Counted from the stretch's first letter, positions 15,902 to 25,797 are shown. The stretch: DNA of 64,000 nucleotides from Verrucomicrobiota bacterium (GCA_023428905.1 JAEYWP010000027.1:13076-77075), one strand, 5' to 3'. Translations and numbers: made by a program. Notes: generated by a model from the letters alone, not told the origin.

Positions 15902-16996
15902 ATGAAAGTCCCATTTCTCGACCTTTCGCTTCAGCACAAGGCCCTTCGCGAGCAGGCGCTGGCGGCGCTGGCCGCTACGTACGACGCGACGCGGTTCTGC
16001 CTGGGGAAGGACGTGGAGGACTTCGAGAAGGCATTTGCCGCCACCTTGGGGTATCCGAAAGCACTCGCCCTCAATAGTGGCACGGCACCTCTTCACATCG
16101 GGTGCATGATGGCCGGCTTCGGCCCGGGCGACGAGGTGATCGTTCCCCCCTTCACCTTCATTTCCTCGGCCTGGGGCATTAACTATGTGGGTGCTACCCC
16201 GCGCTTTGTCGACGTGGAGGAGGGGACCTTCAACCTCGACCCGGCCAAGGTGGAGGCCGCGATCACCCCCCGGACCAAGGGGATTATCGTGGTGCACCTT
16301 TTCGGGCAACCGGCGCGCATGGACGAGATCATGGCCATCGCCCGCAAACACCGCCTCTTTGTGATCGAGGACTGCGCCCAGGCGGTGGGCGCACGTTACC
16401 AGGGCACACCGGTGGGCAGTATCGGAGATGTGGGTACCTTTAGCTTTTACCCGACCAAGAATCTTGGCGGCTGCGGCGAGGGCGGGGCGCTGGTGGCGAA
16501 GGACGAGGCGCTCCTGACCCGCGCCCGGCACATCCGGGTGCATGGCTCTGACCGGCGTTATTATCATGACATCATCGGCGGCAATTTCCGGATGGATGGG
16601 TTCCAAGGGGCCCTCCTGAACGTAAAGCTGCCGCATCTGGCGGGTTGGACCGCCCGGCGCCAGGCCATCGCCCGCCGGTACCTGAACGAGATCACCCTGG
16701 CTGACACGCGCCTTCCGGAGCAGCCGTCCTACGGACAGTCGGTCTTTCATCAGTTCACGATCCGGCATCCGCGCCGCGACGCGCTGCGGGAGCACCTGAC
16801 CCGGTGCGAGGTGGGGACCGACCTGATCTATCCGGTGCCGCTGCACCTGCAGGCCTGTTACGCCTATCTGGAGGTGGGCCGTGGATCCTTGCCCGTGGCG
16901 GAAAAGGCGGCGTCCACCTGCGTCAGCCTGCCGATCTTCCCCGAGCTTACGGACGCCCAAGTCGATCACGTGATCGCTTCGGTCAATCGTTTCTAG
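15902..16996 (+). CDS. DegT/DnrJ/EryC1-family PLP aminotransferase
   Basis: A 364-residue sugar aminotransferase-type protein. PLP-binding features are VIEDCAQAVGARYQG (D157) and GTFSFYPTKNLGGCGEGG, where K186 is the Schiff-base lysine. It starts with the family signature VPFLDLSLQHKALR and has the substrate loop DEVIVPPFTFISSA. Members transaminate nucleotide-linked keto-sugars for surface polysaccharides or antibiotics; the exact substrate cannot be read. It sits between hem genes and trpF, with no sugar pathway genes directly beside it. Confidence 0.9.
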   Translation: MKVPFLDLSLQHKALREQALAALAATYDATRFCLGKDVEDFEKAFAATLGYPKALALNSGTAPLHIGCMMAGFGPGDEVIVPPFTFISSAWGINYVGATPRFVDVEEGTFNLDPAKVEAAITPRTKGIIVVHLFGQPARMDEIMAIARKHRLFVIEDCAQAVGARYQGTPVGSIGDVGTFSFYPTKNLGGCGEGGALVAKDEALLTRARHIRVHGSDRRYYHDIIGGNFRMDGFQGALLNVKLPHLAGWTARRQAIARRYLNEITLADTRLPEQPSYGQSVFHQFTIRHPRRDALREHLTRCEVGTDLIYPVPLHLQACYAYLEVGRGSLPVAEKAASTCVSLPIFPELTDAQVDHVIASVNRF

Positions 16997-17114
16997 GCAG
17001 GGGTCACCGGTCGTGCGACCGGCCGCTCGGAATAGGGTTTACACTCCAGACTCCTGGGGTATCCACGAGGCACGCACGTCGCGCAAGAGCCTCACCCCAA
17101 GGAACGCAGCAGTC

Positions 17115-17792
17115 ATGATCAACGGCATACGCCTAAAAGTTTGCGGACTCACCTCTCTCGTGGATGCCGAGGCGGCAGACGGATGCGGGGCGGATTACCT
17201 GGGTTTTATCCTCTACCCGAAATCGCCGCGCTACCTGCCACTGGACGCCTTCAAGGCGATGCTGCCCCGCCTCCCCGAACAGCGGAAAAAGGTGGCGGTC
17301 GTGGTGGAGCCCGAGGTCGACGACCTGCCCAAGCTCCTGGAGGCCGGATTCGACGCCATCCAGGTACACTTTTCCCACGAGATCCCCTTTTTCCAGGTGG
17401 CGTTGTGGGCGGACGCCGTCCCGGCGGACCGCCTGTGGATCGCTCCGCGCGCCGCTCCTGGGCAGGAACCTGACCCCGCATATTTCCCGCTGGCCCAGAC
17501 GATCCTTTTTGATGCCCACGATCCGCAGGCTTTCGGCGGCACCGGAAAGACCGCCGATTGGGCAACCTTCGCCCGGCTGCGCGAGCGGTTCTCCCGCCCT
17601 CAGTGGATTCTGGCCGGCGGTCTGTCCCCGCAGAACATCGGCGACGCGATCCGTGCCAGCGGCGCCAATTTTGTGGACGTGAACAGCGGCATTGAAGCCG
17701 CTCCGGGCATCAAGGACCGCGAGAAGCTGAAGTCCTTTGTCGTCGCCCTGCATCGGGCGACCTCGAAAGACAACCCTGCCTACGGGGCCTGA
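17115..17792 (+). CDS. trpF: phosphoribosylanthranilate isomerase
   Basis: A 225-residue TIM-barrel enzyme of tryptophan synthesis that performs the Amadori rearrangement of phosphoribosylanthranilate to CdRP. The catalytic cysteine is in LKVCGLTSL near the N-terminus, and the catalytic aspartate is in LFDAHDP. Further motifs are YLGFILYPKSPRYL, FDAIQVHF, FGGTGKTADW and the phosphate loop ILAGGLSPQNI, then FVDVNSGIEAAPGIKD. Length is typical. No other trp gene is present in the window, as is common where trp genes are dispersed. It starts 118 bp after the aminotransferase. Confidence 0.95.
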   Translation: MINGIRLKVCGLTSLVDAEAADGCGADYLGFILYPKSPRYLPLDAFKAMLPRLPEQRKKVAVVVEPEVDDLPKLLEAGFDAIQVHFSHEIPFFQVALWADAVPADRLWIAPRAAPGQEPDPAYFPLAQTILFDAHDPQAFGGTGKTADWATFARLRERFSRPQWILAGGLSPQNIGDAIRASGANFVDVNSGIEAAPGIKDREKLKSFVVALHRATSKDNPAYGA

Positions 17793-17942
17793 GCGGCGGT
17801 CGTGCCCCTCCCGGGGCCACCGGGGGCAGCCTCCTCGCCCCCCTTCGGAAGCACTCGCGGTGCTCACCGCGGGAACAACCCTCGCGCGGTTGAGGACGTC
17901 GCCCGTCGAAACGCGCGCGTCTCAATCCGGAAGAACGGCGGT

Positions 17943-20258
17943 ATGCTCCCCCATGTCGTCAACCTCACTGCCCTCACCCGCCACCGCGTGGAAGGCCCAC
18001 TCACGGCCTGGCAGACGCCCAACGGCCGCTTCAACGTCGAACACCTCGCAGGCAGGAGTCCGGCTGGCGAATGCCTTGTTTTTTATTGGTCTCCGCAGCG
18101 CGACTGGCAGGTGGTCAACGTCACGGCCAAGACCGGGGCGCGCATCGCTGGCGCGCTGACCAGCTGGCAGACGAAAAACGGGCCCTACACCGTCGAGCAC
18201 CTGGCTGGCCGCGCTCCCAACGGCGACCTGCTGGTTTTCTGGTGGTCGCCACAGCACGATTGGCAGGTGGTGAACGTCTCGGAGAAGACCGGTCACAAGA
18301 TCGCGGATACGGTGACGAGTTGGCTGACCCCGAACGGTCCCCACACCGTCGAGCACCTGGCGGGTCGTGCCCCGAATGGCGACCTGCTGGTGTTCTGGTG
18401 GTCTCCCATCCGCGACTGGCAGGTCGTCAACGTGACCGCCAAGACCGGCCGTCAGATCGCATCCGCGGTGGCCAGTTACGTCACGCCGGATGGACCCATG
18501 CTGGTCGAACACCTGGCGGCGCATGACTGCACGGGAGCGCTCCTGGTCTTTTGGTGGTCGCCGGCCCACGACTGGCAGGTGGTCGATGTCACCGGCATCA
18601 CCGGCCGGCGCGTGGCGGGAGAACCTTGCTGCTGGCTCGCGGGCAATCGCGCCCACCTCGGCGCCAACGGCCCGGATGGCTCGCTTCTCGTCTTCTGGTG
18701 GAGCCCCTCTGCCAACTGGCGCGTCGTCAACGCGTCCTCGATCAGCGGCGAGCCGAGCGACGGCGCGCTCTCACCCTATCAGTTGCCGAGCGGAGCAGAG
18801 ACCGCGGAACTGCTGGCCGGGCGGAAACCCGATGGTTCGCTACTCCTGCACTGGTGGAAACCGTCGCGGGACTGGCAGGCGGTGAACCTTTCCGACGCCA
18901 TCGGTGGAATCAGGTTCGCCGCGGATCCGGTCGCCTGGGTGACCCCGTCGGCAAACCGGAGGGTAGAACATTGGGCTGCTCCGACCAAGGATGGGACACT
19001 CCTCGTCGTCTGGAGCGATTCGGAGCCCCGCGATGTGACGGATACCGTGGGCGGTCCCTTCAAGGAGCTGAAACGGATACGCAACCTGCGCCGGAAGATC
19101 GTTGTGATCCTCTGGGACCCGCACCGCCCCGGTGACCCGGCACCGCTGAAGCAGGACGTGGAGGCGACCCTCTTTGGGGTTCAGAATAGCGTGCGCGGTT
19201 ACTTCCTCGAGAACAGCAATGGCCATTTCACGATCGAAAACGCGGGCGTCGTGGGCTGGTACGACGCCGACCGGCCACCGACCCACTACTGGGGCCCGGT
19301 CGATACCAACGACAGCGATGGCGACGGCTGGGTGAATCCCCATGTGGAAAAATGGGCGGAGGCGATTCGCAAAGCCGGCGTGGATTTCGACTTCTCCGCC
19401 TTCGACGGAGACCCGCTCGACGGCGTCCTCAAACCCGAGGAGCTCGGGGTCCTCATCGTCATCCCCCAGAATTCTCCCTTCGGCACCAATCGCGGGGTGG
19501 TGGGGCGGGAGTATCCAAATCCTCAACCGCTGGTGGTGCGCGGTGTTTCTTTCGGTGTGATCGCGGAGGCCTACATCGGCAGCCCGCCCAACCTCGGGCT
19601 TGTCGCGCACGAACTCGACCACCTGTTGCTCCACGGCCCGGACATGTATTTCACCCTGCCCACGCCCTACGCGGCGGGGGCGTATTCCCTGATGGATGGC
19701 ACCTACCAGGGCTCGCACCTCGATCCATTTGCGAAACTCAAACACGGGTGGCTGCGCCCCAAGGTGATCCTCAAGTCGGGCACGTATTCGCTGAAGGACG
19801 TGGAGACGGGACACACCGCCTGGATCCTCGTGAACCCCCAGCGCGGGCTCGACGAATATTTCATCGTCGAGAACCGCTGGCCCGGAACGTCCTACGACCG
19901 CGTCCTGCCCGACAGGGGCGGCCTGGCCGTCTGGCACATCATGGAGAATCCGGCGGTGTACGGGACGCTGCCCCCGCCCCCGGGCACTCCCGCGGATAAG
20001 TGGGCGTTGATCGCCGCGGATGACTGGGGCCGGCGGGCGATCCGCATGATCCGGCCCAAACCCCTGCCTCCCATCGACGACACCCGGGCGCTGTGGGATG
20101 GCACCGATCCGGAAACCGGATACGATCTGCTTTCCGATGATCCGGATCCCAATCACTCCACCCTTCGCTGGGCGGACGGGTCGCCCTCGGGTTTTGCAAT
20201 CCGGGCGATCTCCGCCCGCGGGGCAGAGATGACGGCCACCGTCGAGGTTCCGTTTTAG
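17943..20258 (+). CDS. 52-residue-repeat propeller fused to an M6-like metalloprotease
   Basis: A 771-residue protein in two parts. Residues 1-365 hold about seven copies of a 52-residue unit with core VEHLAGRAPNGDLLVFWW followed by SPxxDWQVVNVTAKTG; the DW pairs fall at 54, 106, 158, 210, 258 (NW) and 310. This is the layout of a seven-bladed beta-propeller, similar to lectin-type propellers. Residues about 380-771 resemble the M6 (immune inhibitor A-like) catalytic domain, with zinc motif VAHELDHLLLHGPDMY (H556, E557, H560; D567 possible third ligand) and later DEYFIVENRW and GLAVWHI. No signal peptide is visible at this ATG, which has GGAAG upstream; a GTG at 17802 would add 47 residues, also without a leader. 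The target is unknown. Confidence 0.75.
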   Translation: MLPHVVNLTALTRHRVEGPLTAWQTPNGRFNVEHLAGRSPAGECLVFYWSPQRDWQVVNVTAKTGARIAGALTSWQTKNGPYTVEHLAGRAPNGDLLVFWWSPQHDWQVVNVSEKTGHKIADTVTSWLTPNGPHTVEHLAGRAPNGDLLVFWWSPIRDWQVVNVTAKTGRQIASAVASYVTPDGPMLVEHLAAHDCTGALLVFWWSPAHDWQVVDVTGITGRRVAGEPCCWLAGNRAHLGANGPDGSLLVFWWSPSANWRVVNASSISGEPSDGALSPYQLPSGAETAELLAGRKPDGSLLLHWWKPSRDWQAVNLSDAIGGIRFAADPVAWVTPSANRRVEHWAAPTKDGTLLVVWSDSEPRDVTDTVGGPFKELKRIRNLRRKIVVILWDPHRPGDPAPLKQDVEATLFGVQNSVRGYFLENSNGHFTIENAGVVGWYDADRPPTHYWGPVDTNDSDGDGWVNPHVEKWAEAIRKAGVDFDFSAFDGDPLDGVLKPEELGVLIVIPQNSPFGTNRGVVGREYPNPQPLVVRGVSFGVIAEAYIGSPPNLGLVAHELDHLLLHGPDMYFTLPTPYAAGAYSLMDGTYQGSHLDPFAKLKHGWLRPKVILKSGTYSLKDVETGHTAWILVNPQRGLDEYFIVENRWPGTSYDRVLPDRGGLAVWHIMENPAVYGTLPPPPGTPADKWALIAADDWGRRAIRMIRPKPLPPIDDTRALWDGTDPETGYDLLSDDPDPNHSTLRWADGSPSGFAIRAISARGAEMTATVEVPF

Positions 20259-20397
20259 GCGCGGGCGACAGGGGGCGACGGACGCCGACCGTTTGGCGCG
20301 CTTCGTCGCCCGCTCATCCTTTTGTATCCCGGCAGGGGCGGGAAATGTGCAGAGTGGGTGGCGTCGGAACTTCCCCATAGCCAACCCGATTCCCCCT

Positions 20398-22686
20398 ATG
20401 AACCCACTGCCTCGTTCGACGCGTCTACTCCTTCTCCTCTCGTGCTTGACCGCATCCCCACTCTGGGCGGCCGATACGGCGCCCGCAGCGGCCCCGTCCA
20501 CCGCCGTCTCAACCCTCCTCGAGCGGCAGGACCTCGCACCCTACCGCGGTTGGTTGAAATACCTGCGTCTGCGGGTCGAACAGGAAACGGCACGCGGCGG
20601 GGCTGATTCCGAAGCCGCGCGCGCCGCTGCCCAGCGGCTTGCGGACTGGGCCTGGCGGATCGAACAAGACCCGGCCTTGCTCGGAAAACTGCGCGGCGTG
20701 CAGGAATGGGCCTACGAGTCCGCGGCAGACGGTTCCGGGCAGCCTTTCAAGATCATGATCCCTACGGATTATGATCCCACGAATCCGCCTGGCATGTCCG
20801 TCTACATGCACGGGCTCACCGGCGACCACCTCAAACACTCCACTGGGATCAAAGACCGGGCAGGCGACTTTGACATCGCAGTCCTCGGCCGCTCGCGAGG
20901 GGGCTCCTACCTGGGCCTTTCCGGCGCGGACGTGCTCGACGTGATCAAGTATGTGCAGACCCATTGGAAAATCGACGACAGGAGGATTCAGCTGACTGGC
21001 GGAAGCATGGGTGGAGGTGGGATTTTCAAGTTGGGCTCGCGGTATCCTCATCTTTTCGCGTCCGGGCTGATCACCTGCGGCTTCACCACCCAGGAGCCGA
21101 TCAACAACCTCCTGACACTTCCCCTGTACGCCACCCACAGCGCGGACGATCCAGTGGTCGGCATCATCACCGCACGCGGCCCTCTGCAGACGGTGCGGGA
21201 GCGGGGCGGTCGCAACGTCTTCGACGAGACCAACGGACTCGGTCATGCGGCGTGGGACTTCGCCGAGGGAAATCGCCGTGCCGCGGCCTGGGCCCAGGGG
21301 GAGGTCCGCCCGAGGTCCCAGGACGTGCTGCGTATCGATTTCACCGCGCTCGACGGGGAAGCCCGCCGGGGCTGGTGGGCCGAGGTTGCGGAGTGGGGCG
21401 CCGAGCCGCGCCCGGCCCGGTTTATTCTTACGGCATCGCGCGCAAATGCGCTCAATGTCGAACTGCGCAACGTGGGGAGGTTGACCCTTCACCTGGAGGA
21501 AGCGCCCTTCGACCGAGCCCGTCCTCTCGTGCTCTCGGTCAATGGCCAGCCCGCAGTGACCGTGCCCGCACCGCTGCCCGCCAAGGTGGATCTGACGCCT
21601 ACCGGTATCGCCGCGCCCACGACAACCACACGCCGTCTGCACGCGCCCGGCGGCGCCTATCAACTCTACAACGGTGAGCCCCTCCTGATCGTTTACGGCA
21701 CGCGCGGCGCCGCAGCGTTGAAAGAGGCTGCTGAGGCGGCGGCCCGCAGCTGGAACCCCGGCTGGCCCACCGAAGGTGAGGGGCGGGACCCGGGTGATGG
21801 CGTACCGTTTTTCCACAACCTGTTTGGCACCCTCCCGGTCAAGGCGGACCGCGATGTGACGGCGGAAGACCTTGCCCGCAATCACCTCGTCCTGATCGGC
21901 AACGCCGAGGAGAACAGTGTAGTCGAGCGCCTGTCCGCGGGCTTCCCCCTGCGCGTGACGGCGACGGAAATCGTCTGCAGCGATGGCGCGTCATTTCCGC
22001 GGGCCGGAAATGTCTGGGGTCTTGTGCACCTTAACCCGGAGGCCCCGGACCGCCTCGTCTTCTGGGTGGGCTCGGATACACCGGTCGCTTACGCCGCCGG
22101 CGCGGTGATTCCTGCCCTGCACGGCAGCGGCTTCCACGCAGCGGATCTCGTTATTGCCGACCCGGCGAAACGTACGGTGATCGCCACCCGCAGCCTGACT
22201 GCCCAGTGGGAGTGGGCGAAGGATCGGGGTTTCGCCAAGCTCCCGTCTTCGCTTACGTCCCAAGCCAGCCTGGCGAATGCAGTGGCCGAGGCCGCGCGTC
22301 GTGCGGCTGGCTGCGACTATGCCATCGCAACCTCGTTTGAACAGTTGGGAGCGACCCCGTTTGATCCCGCCACGGCGTCAGTCCGGGACGTGGCAAACCT
22401 GGCCTACAACGACCTGATCGACGTGCTGGAGCTGACGGGTGCGCAGCTCCAAACACTGGATACCAAGTTCCGCTCGCCGCAACCCGGCCCTCCGAGGCAT
22501 CTGGCTGTGCAGCCCGCCCTGGACCCGGCTGCGATTCAGCCGGACAAGGTCTACCGTGTCGCCGTCTCGGCCCTGACCGCCTTCCACGCGGGCCGGGTGA
22601 TCCTCGACATGCCGGTGCGCCAGCAGCGCACAGAGCTCACCCTGGCGGACGCGATCGAACGGTTTCTTCCCGGACGCCGGGGTTGA
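20398..22686 (+). CDS. secreted alpha/beta hydrolase with C-terminal nucleotidase-like domain
   Basis: A 762-residue protein with a signal peptide (MNPLPRSTRLLLLLSCLTAS... cleaved near AADTA). The catalytic part has the oxyanion region VYMHGLTGDH, the nucleophile elbow LTGGSMGGGG (S203), THSADDPVVG (acid near D251) and NGLGHAAWDF (H283), as in PHB-depolymerase/prolyl-oligopeptidase-like hydrolases. The middle contains a jelly-roll-like stretch and a strand-rich domain. The last 110 residues (NLAYNDLIDVLELTGAQL, then YRVAVSALTAFHAGR) resemble the C-terminal domain of 5'-nucleotidases. It probably acts on an extracellular or periplasmic ester or peptide; the substrate is unknown. It follows the propeller-protease gene by 139 bp. 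Confidence 0.8.
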   Translation: MNPLPRSTRLLLLLSCLTASPLWAADTAPAAAPSTAVSTLLERQDLAPYRGWLKYLRLRVEQETARGGADSEAARAAAQRLADWAWRIEQDPALLGKLRGVQEWAYESAADGSGQPFKIMIPTDYDPTNPPGMSVYMHGLTGDHLKHSTGIKDRAGDFDIAVLGRSRGGSYLGLSGADVLDVIKYVQTHWKIDDRRIQLTGGSMGGGGIFKLGSRYPHLFASGLITCGFTTQEPINNLLTLPLYATHSADDPVVGIITARGPLQTVRERGGRNVFDETNGLGHAAWDFAEGNRRAAAWAQGEVRPRSQDVLRIDFTALDGEARRGWWAEVAEWGAEPRPARFILTASRANALNVELRNVGRLTLHLEEAPFDRARPLVLSVNGQPAVTVPAPLPAKVDLTPTGIAAPTTTTRRLHAPGGAYQLYNGEPLLIVYGTRGAAALKEAAEAAARSWNPGWPTEGEGRDPGDGVPFFHNLFGTLPVKADRDVTAEDLARNHLVLIGNAEENSVVERLSAGFPLRVTATEIVCSDGASFPRAGNVWGLVHLNPEAPDRLVFWVGSDTPVAYAAGAVIPALHGSGFHAADLVIADPAKRTVIATRSLTAQWEWAKDRGFAKLPSSLTSQASLANAVAEAARRAAGCDYAIATSFEQLGATPFDPATASVRDVANLAYNDLIDVLELTGAQLQTLDTKFRSPQPGPPRHLAVQPALDPAAIQPDKVYRVAVSALTAFHAGRVILDMPVRQQRTELTLADAIERFLPGRRG

Positions 22687-22724
22687 ACCCCGTGCCTGGC
22701 CTGCGCCTGCCCTCAGGCGCGTCC

Positions 22725-23160
22725 ACTCCTCTATCCTCTCCGTTCCCAGGACGATCGGCGGTGTCGCTGTTGAGTAGCCGGCGTTCTTGGGAAACCTTCG
22801 CTCGATCCATGGGAGGGCGGCGGCTACTTCGCGCCGTGAGGCGCGCGGGTATTCCTTTCCGTCGTTGCGGTACGCCTCCACCAAACCGGAGCCGCAGTCC
22901 CGGCATCCCTCCCGATATAGAGAGCCGAGTGCTCACGGCGCGGCGTATTGAGTCCGATATTACCCGCAGCGATGTCAGGGAGGCCGTCCTCATTGAGGTC
23001 CGCCGCGGCAAGGGAGGTCCACCAACCGATCCCGGGCAGGGCAAACCCTGCCGGCTCCGTTCAGATCGGTCGTGCCGTCGCCATTTAGGTCGGTCTGCAG
23101 AGCCGCGGTCACGCGCCCCGCGACCTGCCGACGGAGAACTCCAAGGGAAAAGGGTTTCAC
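22725..23160 (-). pseudogene. eroded FG-GAP/VCBS repeat protein gene
   Basis: Three short reading-frame pieces on the minus strand, joined by frameshifts, spell a recognisable FG-GAP protein: ALQTDLNGDGTTDLNGAG (near 23100-23050), then GWWTSLAAADLNEDGLPDI and AAGNIGLNTPRREHSALY (near 23030-22920), then VEAYRNDGKEYPRASRREVA and AALPWIERRFPKNAGYSTAT (22880-22750). The DLNxDGxxDI and GNxGLNT motifs are diagnostic of this repeat, which binds calcium and occurs in large secreted proteins of this phylum. Both ends are missing. It fills most of the gap between the hydrolase and prc. Confidence 0.7.
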
Positions 23161-23319
23161 GCGGAACCTCACAGCCGGCCAGCCTGCCGTGTCTGGCGAA
23201 CGCGGCAAGCAGCCGGGCTGATTCCGCGGATTAGGACCCGGCGATCTTGCAGCCGATCCTTTCGGAGGCCGTGGGGTCGTTGACAGGTTTCCGGCGGCTG
23301 TGAGACAGTCCGGGCTCCA

Positions 23320-25797
23320 GTGTTTCGCCCGATTTCCAGCTTTGCGGGCGTGTCGGTGGCGGTGCTCGGAGTTTCCACGTTTCTCGGAGCGCCGGCTGCC
23401 TCTGCGCCGACCGACAGTTCGCTCGAGCAGCATCGCGCGCAGCAGCGCGAAGCGGTGACGGTGATGGAGCTGCTTCAGACGCACCACTACTCCGATCGCA
23501 CGTTTCAAGAGGTATCCGCGTCTGAGCTGCTCGATGCTTATCTGAAGGCCCTGGACCCTAACCGGCTGTTCTTCACTGCCGCCGACGTGAAATTCTGGCA
23601 CACGCGTTTTGATCGCAGCCTCAAGTCCGTGTACCTGCTTCGAGGCGACCTGGGACCTGCGGTCGAGATCTATGACAGGTTGCTGAAACGTGCCTTGGCC
23701 CGTATCCACTGGCTTGAGCAGCGGCTCGCGTCACACGCGGATATTTCGGCCGCCCAGGCGTGGGAGGCGGATCGGTCGAAGGCAGACTGGCCCAAGGACG
23801 ACGCGGAGGTGGAGGCCTTGTGGTCAGGCTGGTTGAAGCACGGGGTTGTCCGGGCAATGGCGTTGGGTGCTGACCGGGACCTCGCTGCGGATCTGGTGCG
23901 AGGCCGCCTGTCCCGGTGGCGAAAGAGCCTGGAGCGTCGCGAGCCGGATGAGATCCGGGAAGTGTTCCTCAACTCGATCGCCCAGGCCTTCGATCCCCAT
24001 AGCGGCTATTTTGGAGCAGCCAGCGCCACCCGTCTCGAGAACAAGCTGGCCAGTGGCGCTGTCATGCTCGGACTGGAGTTTGAGTTCATCCAGGGCAAGC
24101 TGCGCGTCCAATCGATCGCCCCGGGCTCTCGGGTTGAGCAGGAGGGGCGAATTGAACGGGGCGACGAGGTGGTTTCCATTTCAAGGGTCGGAGGCGACGA
24201 GGTTTACCCGACAACGGGGTCCATCGAGGCCGCCCTCGCCAAACTCAACGCGCCCATGGGCACTCGCTTCCACTTGGAATGCCGGCGCGGCGATGAGCCC
24301 CCGATTCAACAGGAGTTGGAAACCGAATGGCTCAGCGTACCGGACCATCGTGCCTCGGGCCGTTTGCTCACGCTCACGATCCACGGGGGCGCCAAGGTCG
24401 GCGTCGTCCGACTCCCGGCCTTCTACGGGAGCGGAACGCGGGAGGACGGCCCTCGCGCAGAGGACGACGTTCGCGAACTTCTGGCGGACTTTGAAACGCG
24501 CGGCGTGGTCGGCATCATCCTGGATTTGAGGCAGAATGGCGGAGGCTTGATCGACCAGGCGGCTCGGCTGAGCGGCCTTTTCCTGGGGGGCGGTCCGGTC
24601 TTGTTGACCCGAGGTTCCGGGCCCCAGGTCGATGTGCTCTCGGACGACGATGGGAGCGTCCAGTACGCAGGCCCCCTCGTGATCCTGACCTCCAGCCAAA
24701 GCGCTTCCGCGAGCGAGGCCCTGGCGGGGGTGCTTCAGTCCTGTGGACGTGCGGTGGTGGTCGGTGAGGAGACCACCTTCGGAAAAGGCTCGGTGCAGGA
24801 ATACCTCGATCTGGCGCCCATCGGCCAAAAGGTCGGGGTGAGTGAGCGCTTTCCGTGGGGCAAGATGCGATTGACCCGCAGGCTCTATCACTTGCCGGAC
24901 GGTTCATCGCTTCAGCGGGTGGGAGTAGTGCCGGACATCGTCGTTGAAATGGCCAGACCGCGGTCGGCCCGGCTGGAGGGGGAGCTTCCTCATTCCCTGC
25001 CGAACACACGGCTGGAGCGTCCCGGTGGCGATCGGCCAAAGGTGGTATCCCCCCTTGCGGACTCGGTGCGGGCGGAACTTGTCGACGCCCACCGGCGGCG
25101 TGCGGCGACACGGCCCGAGTTCGCTCACTGGCATGACCTGATCAAGCTCTGGAACGAGACCGAGAACGAAGGCGCCGGGTCGACGGAGCTGACGGATCTC
25201 CTCGCCTCGTTCCAGTCGCAGTTCCAGCTCTACGAGGACAAGGCGCGCGAACTGGTCCAAGTCTTGGACGGTGAACCGTTGCAAGTCGAACGCGTGGAGG
25301 TGAAAGACATCGCGGAGATCCGCCAAAAACAGCGGAATGCATTCACTGCACGCGGCATCGAAGCGGGCGGGACACTCGCGGGTCGCACGATGGCAGCCAT
25401 CACCTACCTGAAGGAAGGGGAAGACATTATTCCCGTTGATCTCCGCTCCGTTGAATACGACCCCGTGTTTTTCAAGGTGCAGGAGCTTACCGAGGTTTGG
25501 AATGCGGCGACCGGAGGCTCTGCCACAGAGACTGAGATGGGAGGGTTGGTAGCCAGCCTGGCGATGGAGCAGGACGCGCACGACGTGTGGACCGCGCTGC
25601 CGGGGCTTTTCAGCCGGAGAATGGGCCTGGTAGCGGACGATGAACGGCTGCTCGCCGGCATGCAGGCTGTTTGTCTTCGAATCGCGGAACTGCACCGCGC
25701 GCGCGAGCACCGCCGGGACCGCCTGGATCTGCCGCTGCGCGAAGCCTCGCGGGTGGTCGTGGAGTGGGCCCGAACGGGCTCACCCGCGTCCCCATGA
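23320..25797 (+). CDS. prc: carboxy-terminal processing protease (tail-specific protease, Prc)
   Basis: An 825-residue S41 protease with a GTG start and an N-terminal signal sequence (MFRPISSFAGVSVAVLGVST). An N-terminal helical domain contains DAYLKALDPNRLFFTAADV, typical of Prc. A PDZ domain (about 240-330) includes APGSRVEQEGRIERGDEVVS. The protease core has GIILDLRQNGGGLIDQA, the nucleophile in TSSQSASASEALAGVL, and the general-base lysine in TFGKGSVQ. A C-terminal DUF3340-like tail follows. Prc degrades mis-tagged and lipoprotein substrates in the periplasm. Its stop overlaps the start of the Sel1-repeat gene (ATGA), suggesting co-translation with a partner or adaptor. Confidence 0.93.
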   Translation: MFRPISSFAGVSVAVLGVSTFLGAPAASAPTDSSLEQHRAQQREAVTVMELLQTHHYSDRTFQEVSASELLDAYLKALDPNRLFFTAADVKFWHTRFDRSLKSVYLLRGDLGPAVEIYDRLLKRALARIHWLEQRLASHADISAAQAWEADRSKADWPKDDAEVEALWSGWLKHGVVRAMALGADRDLAADLVRGRLSRWRKSLERREPDEIREVFLNSIAQAFDPHSGYFGAASATRLENKLASGAVMLGLEFEFIQGKLRVQSIAPGSRVEQEGRIERGDEVVSISRVGGDEVYPTTGSIEAALAKLNAPMGTRFHLECRRGDEPPIQQELETEWLSVPDHRASGRLLTLTIHGGAKVGVVRLPAFYGSGTREDGPRAEDDVRELLADFETRGVVGIILDLRQNGGGLIDQAARLSGLFLGGGPVLLTRGSGPQVDVLSDDDGSVQYAGPLVILTSSQSASASEALAGVLQSCGRAVVVGEETTFGKGSVQEYLDLAPIGQKVGVSERFPWGKMRLTRRLYHLPDGSSLQRVGVVPDIVVEMARPRSARLEGELPHSLPNTRLERPGGDRPKVVSPLADSVRAELVDAHRRRAATRPEFAHWHDLIKLWNETENEGAGSTELTDLLASFQSQFQLYEDKARELVQVLDGEPLQVERVEVKDIAEIRQKQRNAFTARGIEAGGTLAGRTMAAITYLKEGEDIIPVDLRSVEYDPVFFKVQELTEVWNAATGGSATETEMGGLVASLAMEQDAHDVWTALPGLFSRRMGLVADDERLLAGMQAVCLRIAELHRAREHRRDRLDLPLREASRVVVEWARTGSPASP

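Noticed and set aside
17940..19010. Regular DNA repeats of about 156 bp that might suggest a CRISPR or tandem repeat array
   Set aside because: The period equals the 52-residue protein repeat and stays in frame, so it is coding propeller repeat, not CRISPR.
18840..20501. 553-codon frame on the minus strand opposite the propeller-protease gene
   Set aside because: It lacks any motif, and the plus strand has well-defined repeats and a zinc site. GC-rich DNA readily leaves the opposite frame open.
22683..23234. 183-codon plus-strand frame between the hydrolase and prc
   Set aside because: Its Arg/Pro/Ser-rich translation has no signal, whereas the minus strand shows FG-GAP motifs.
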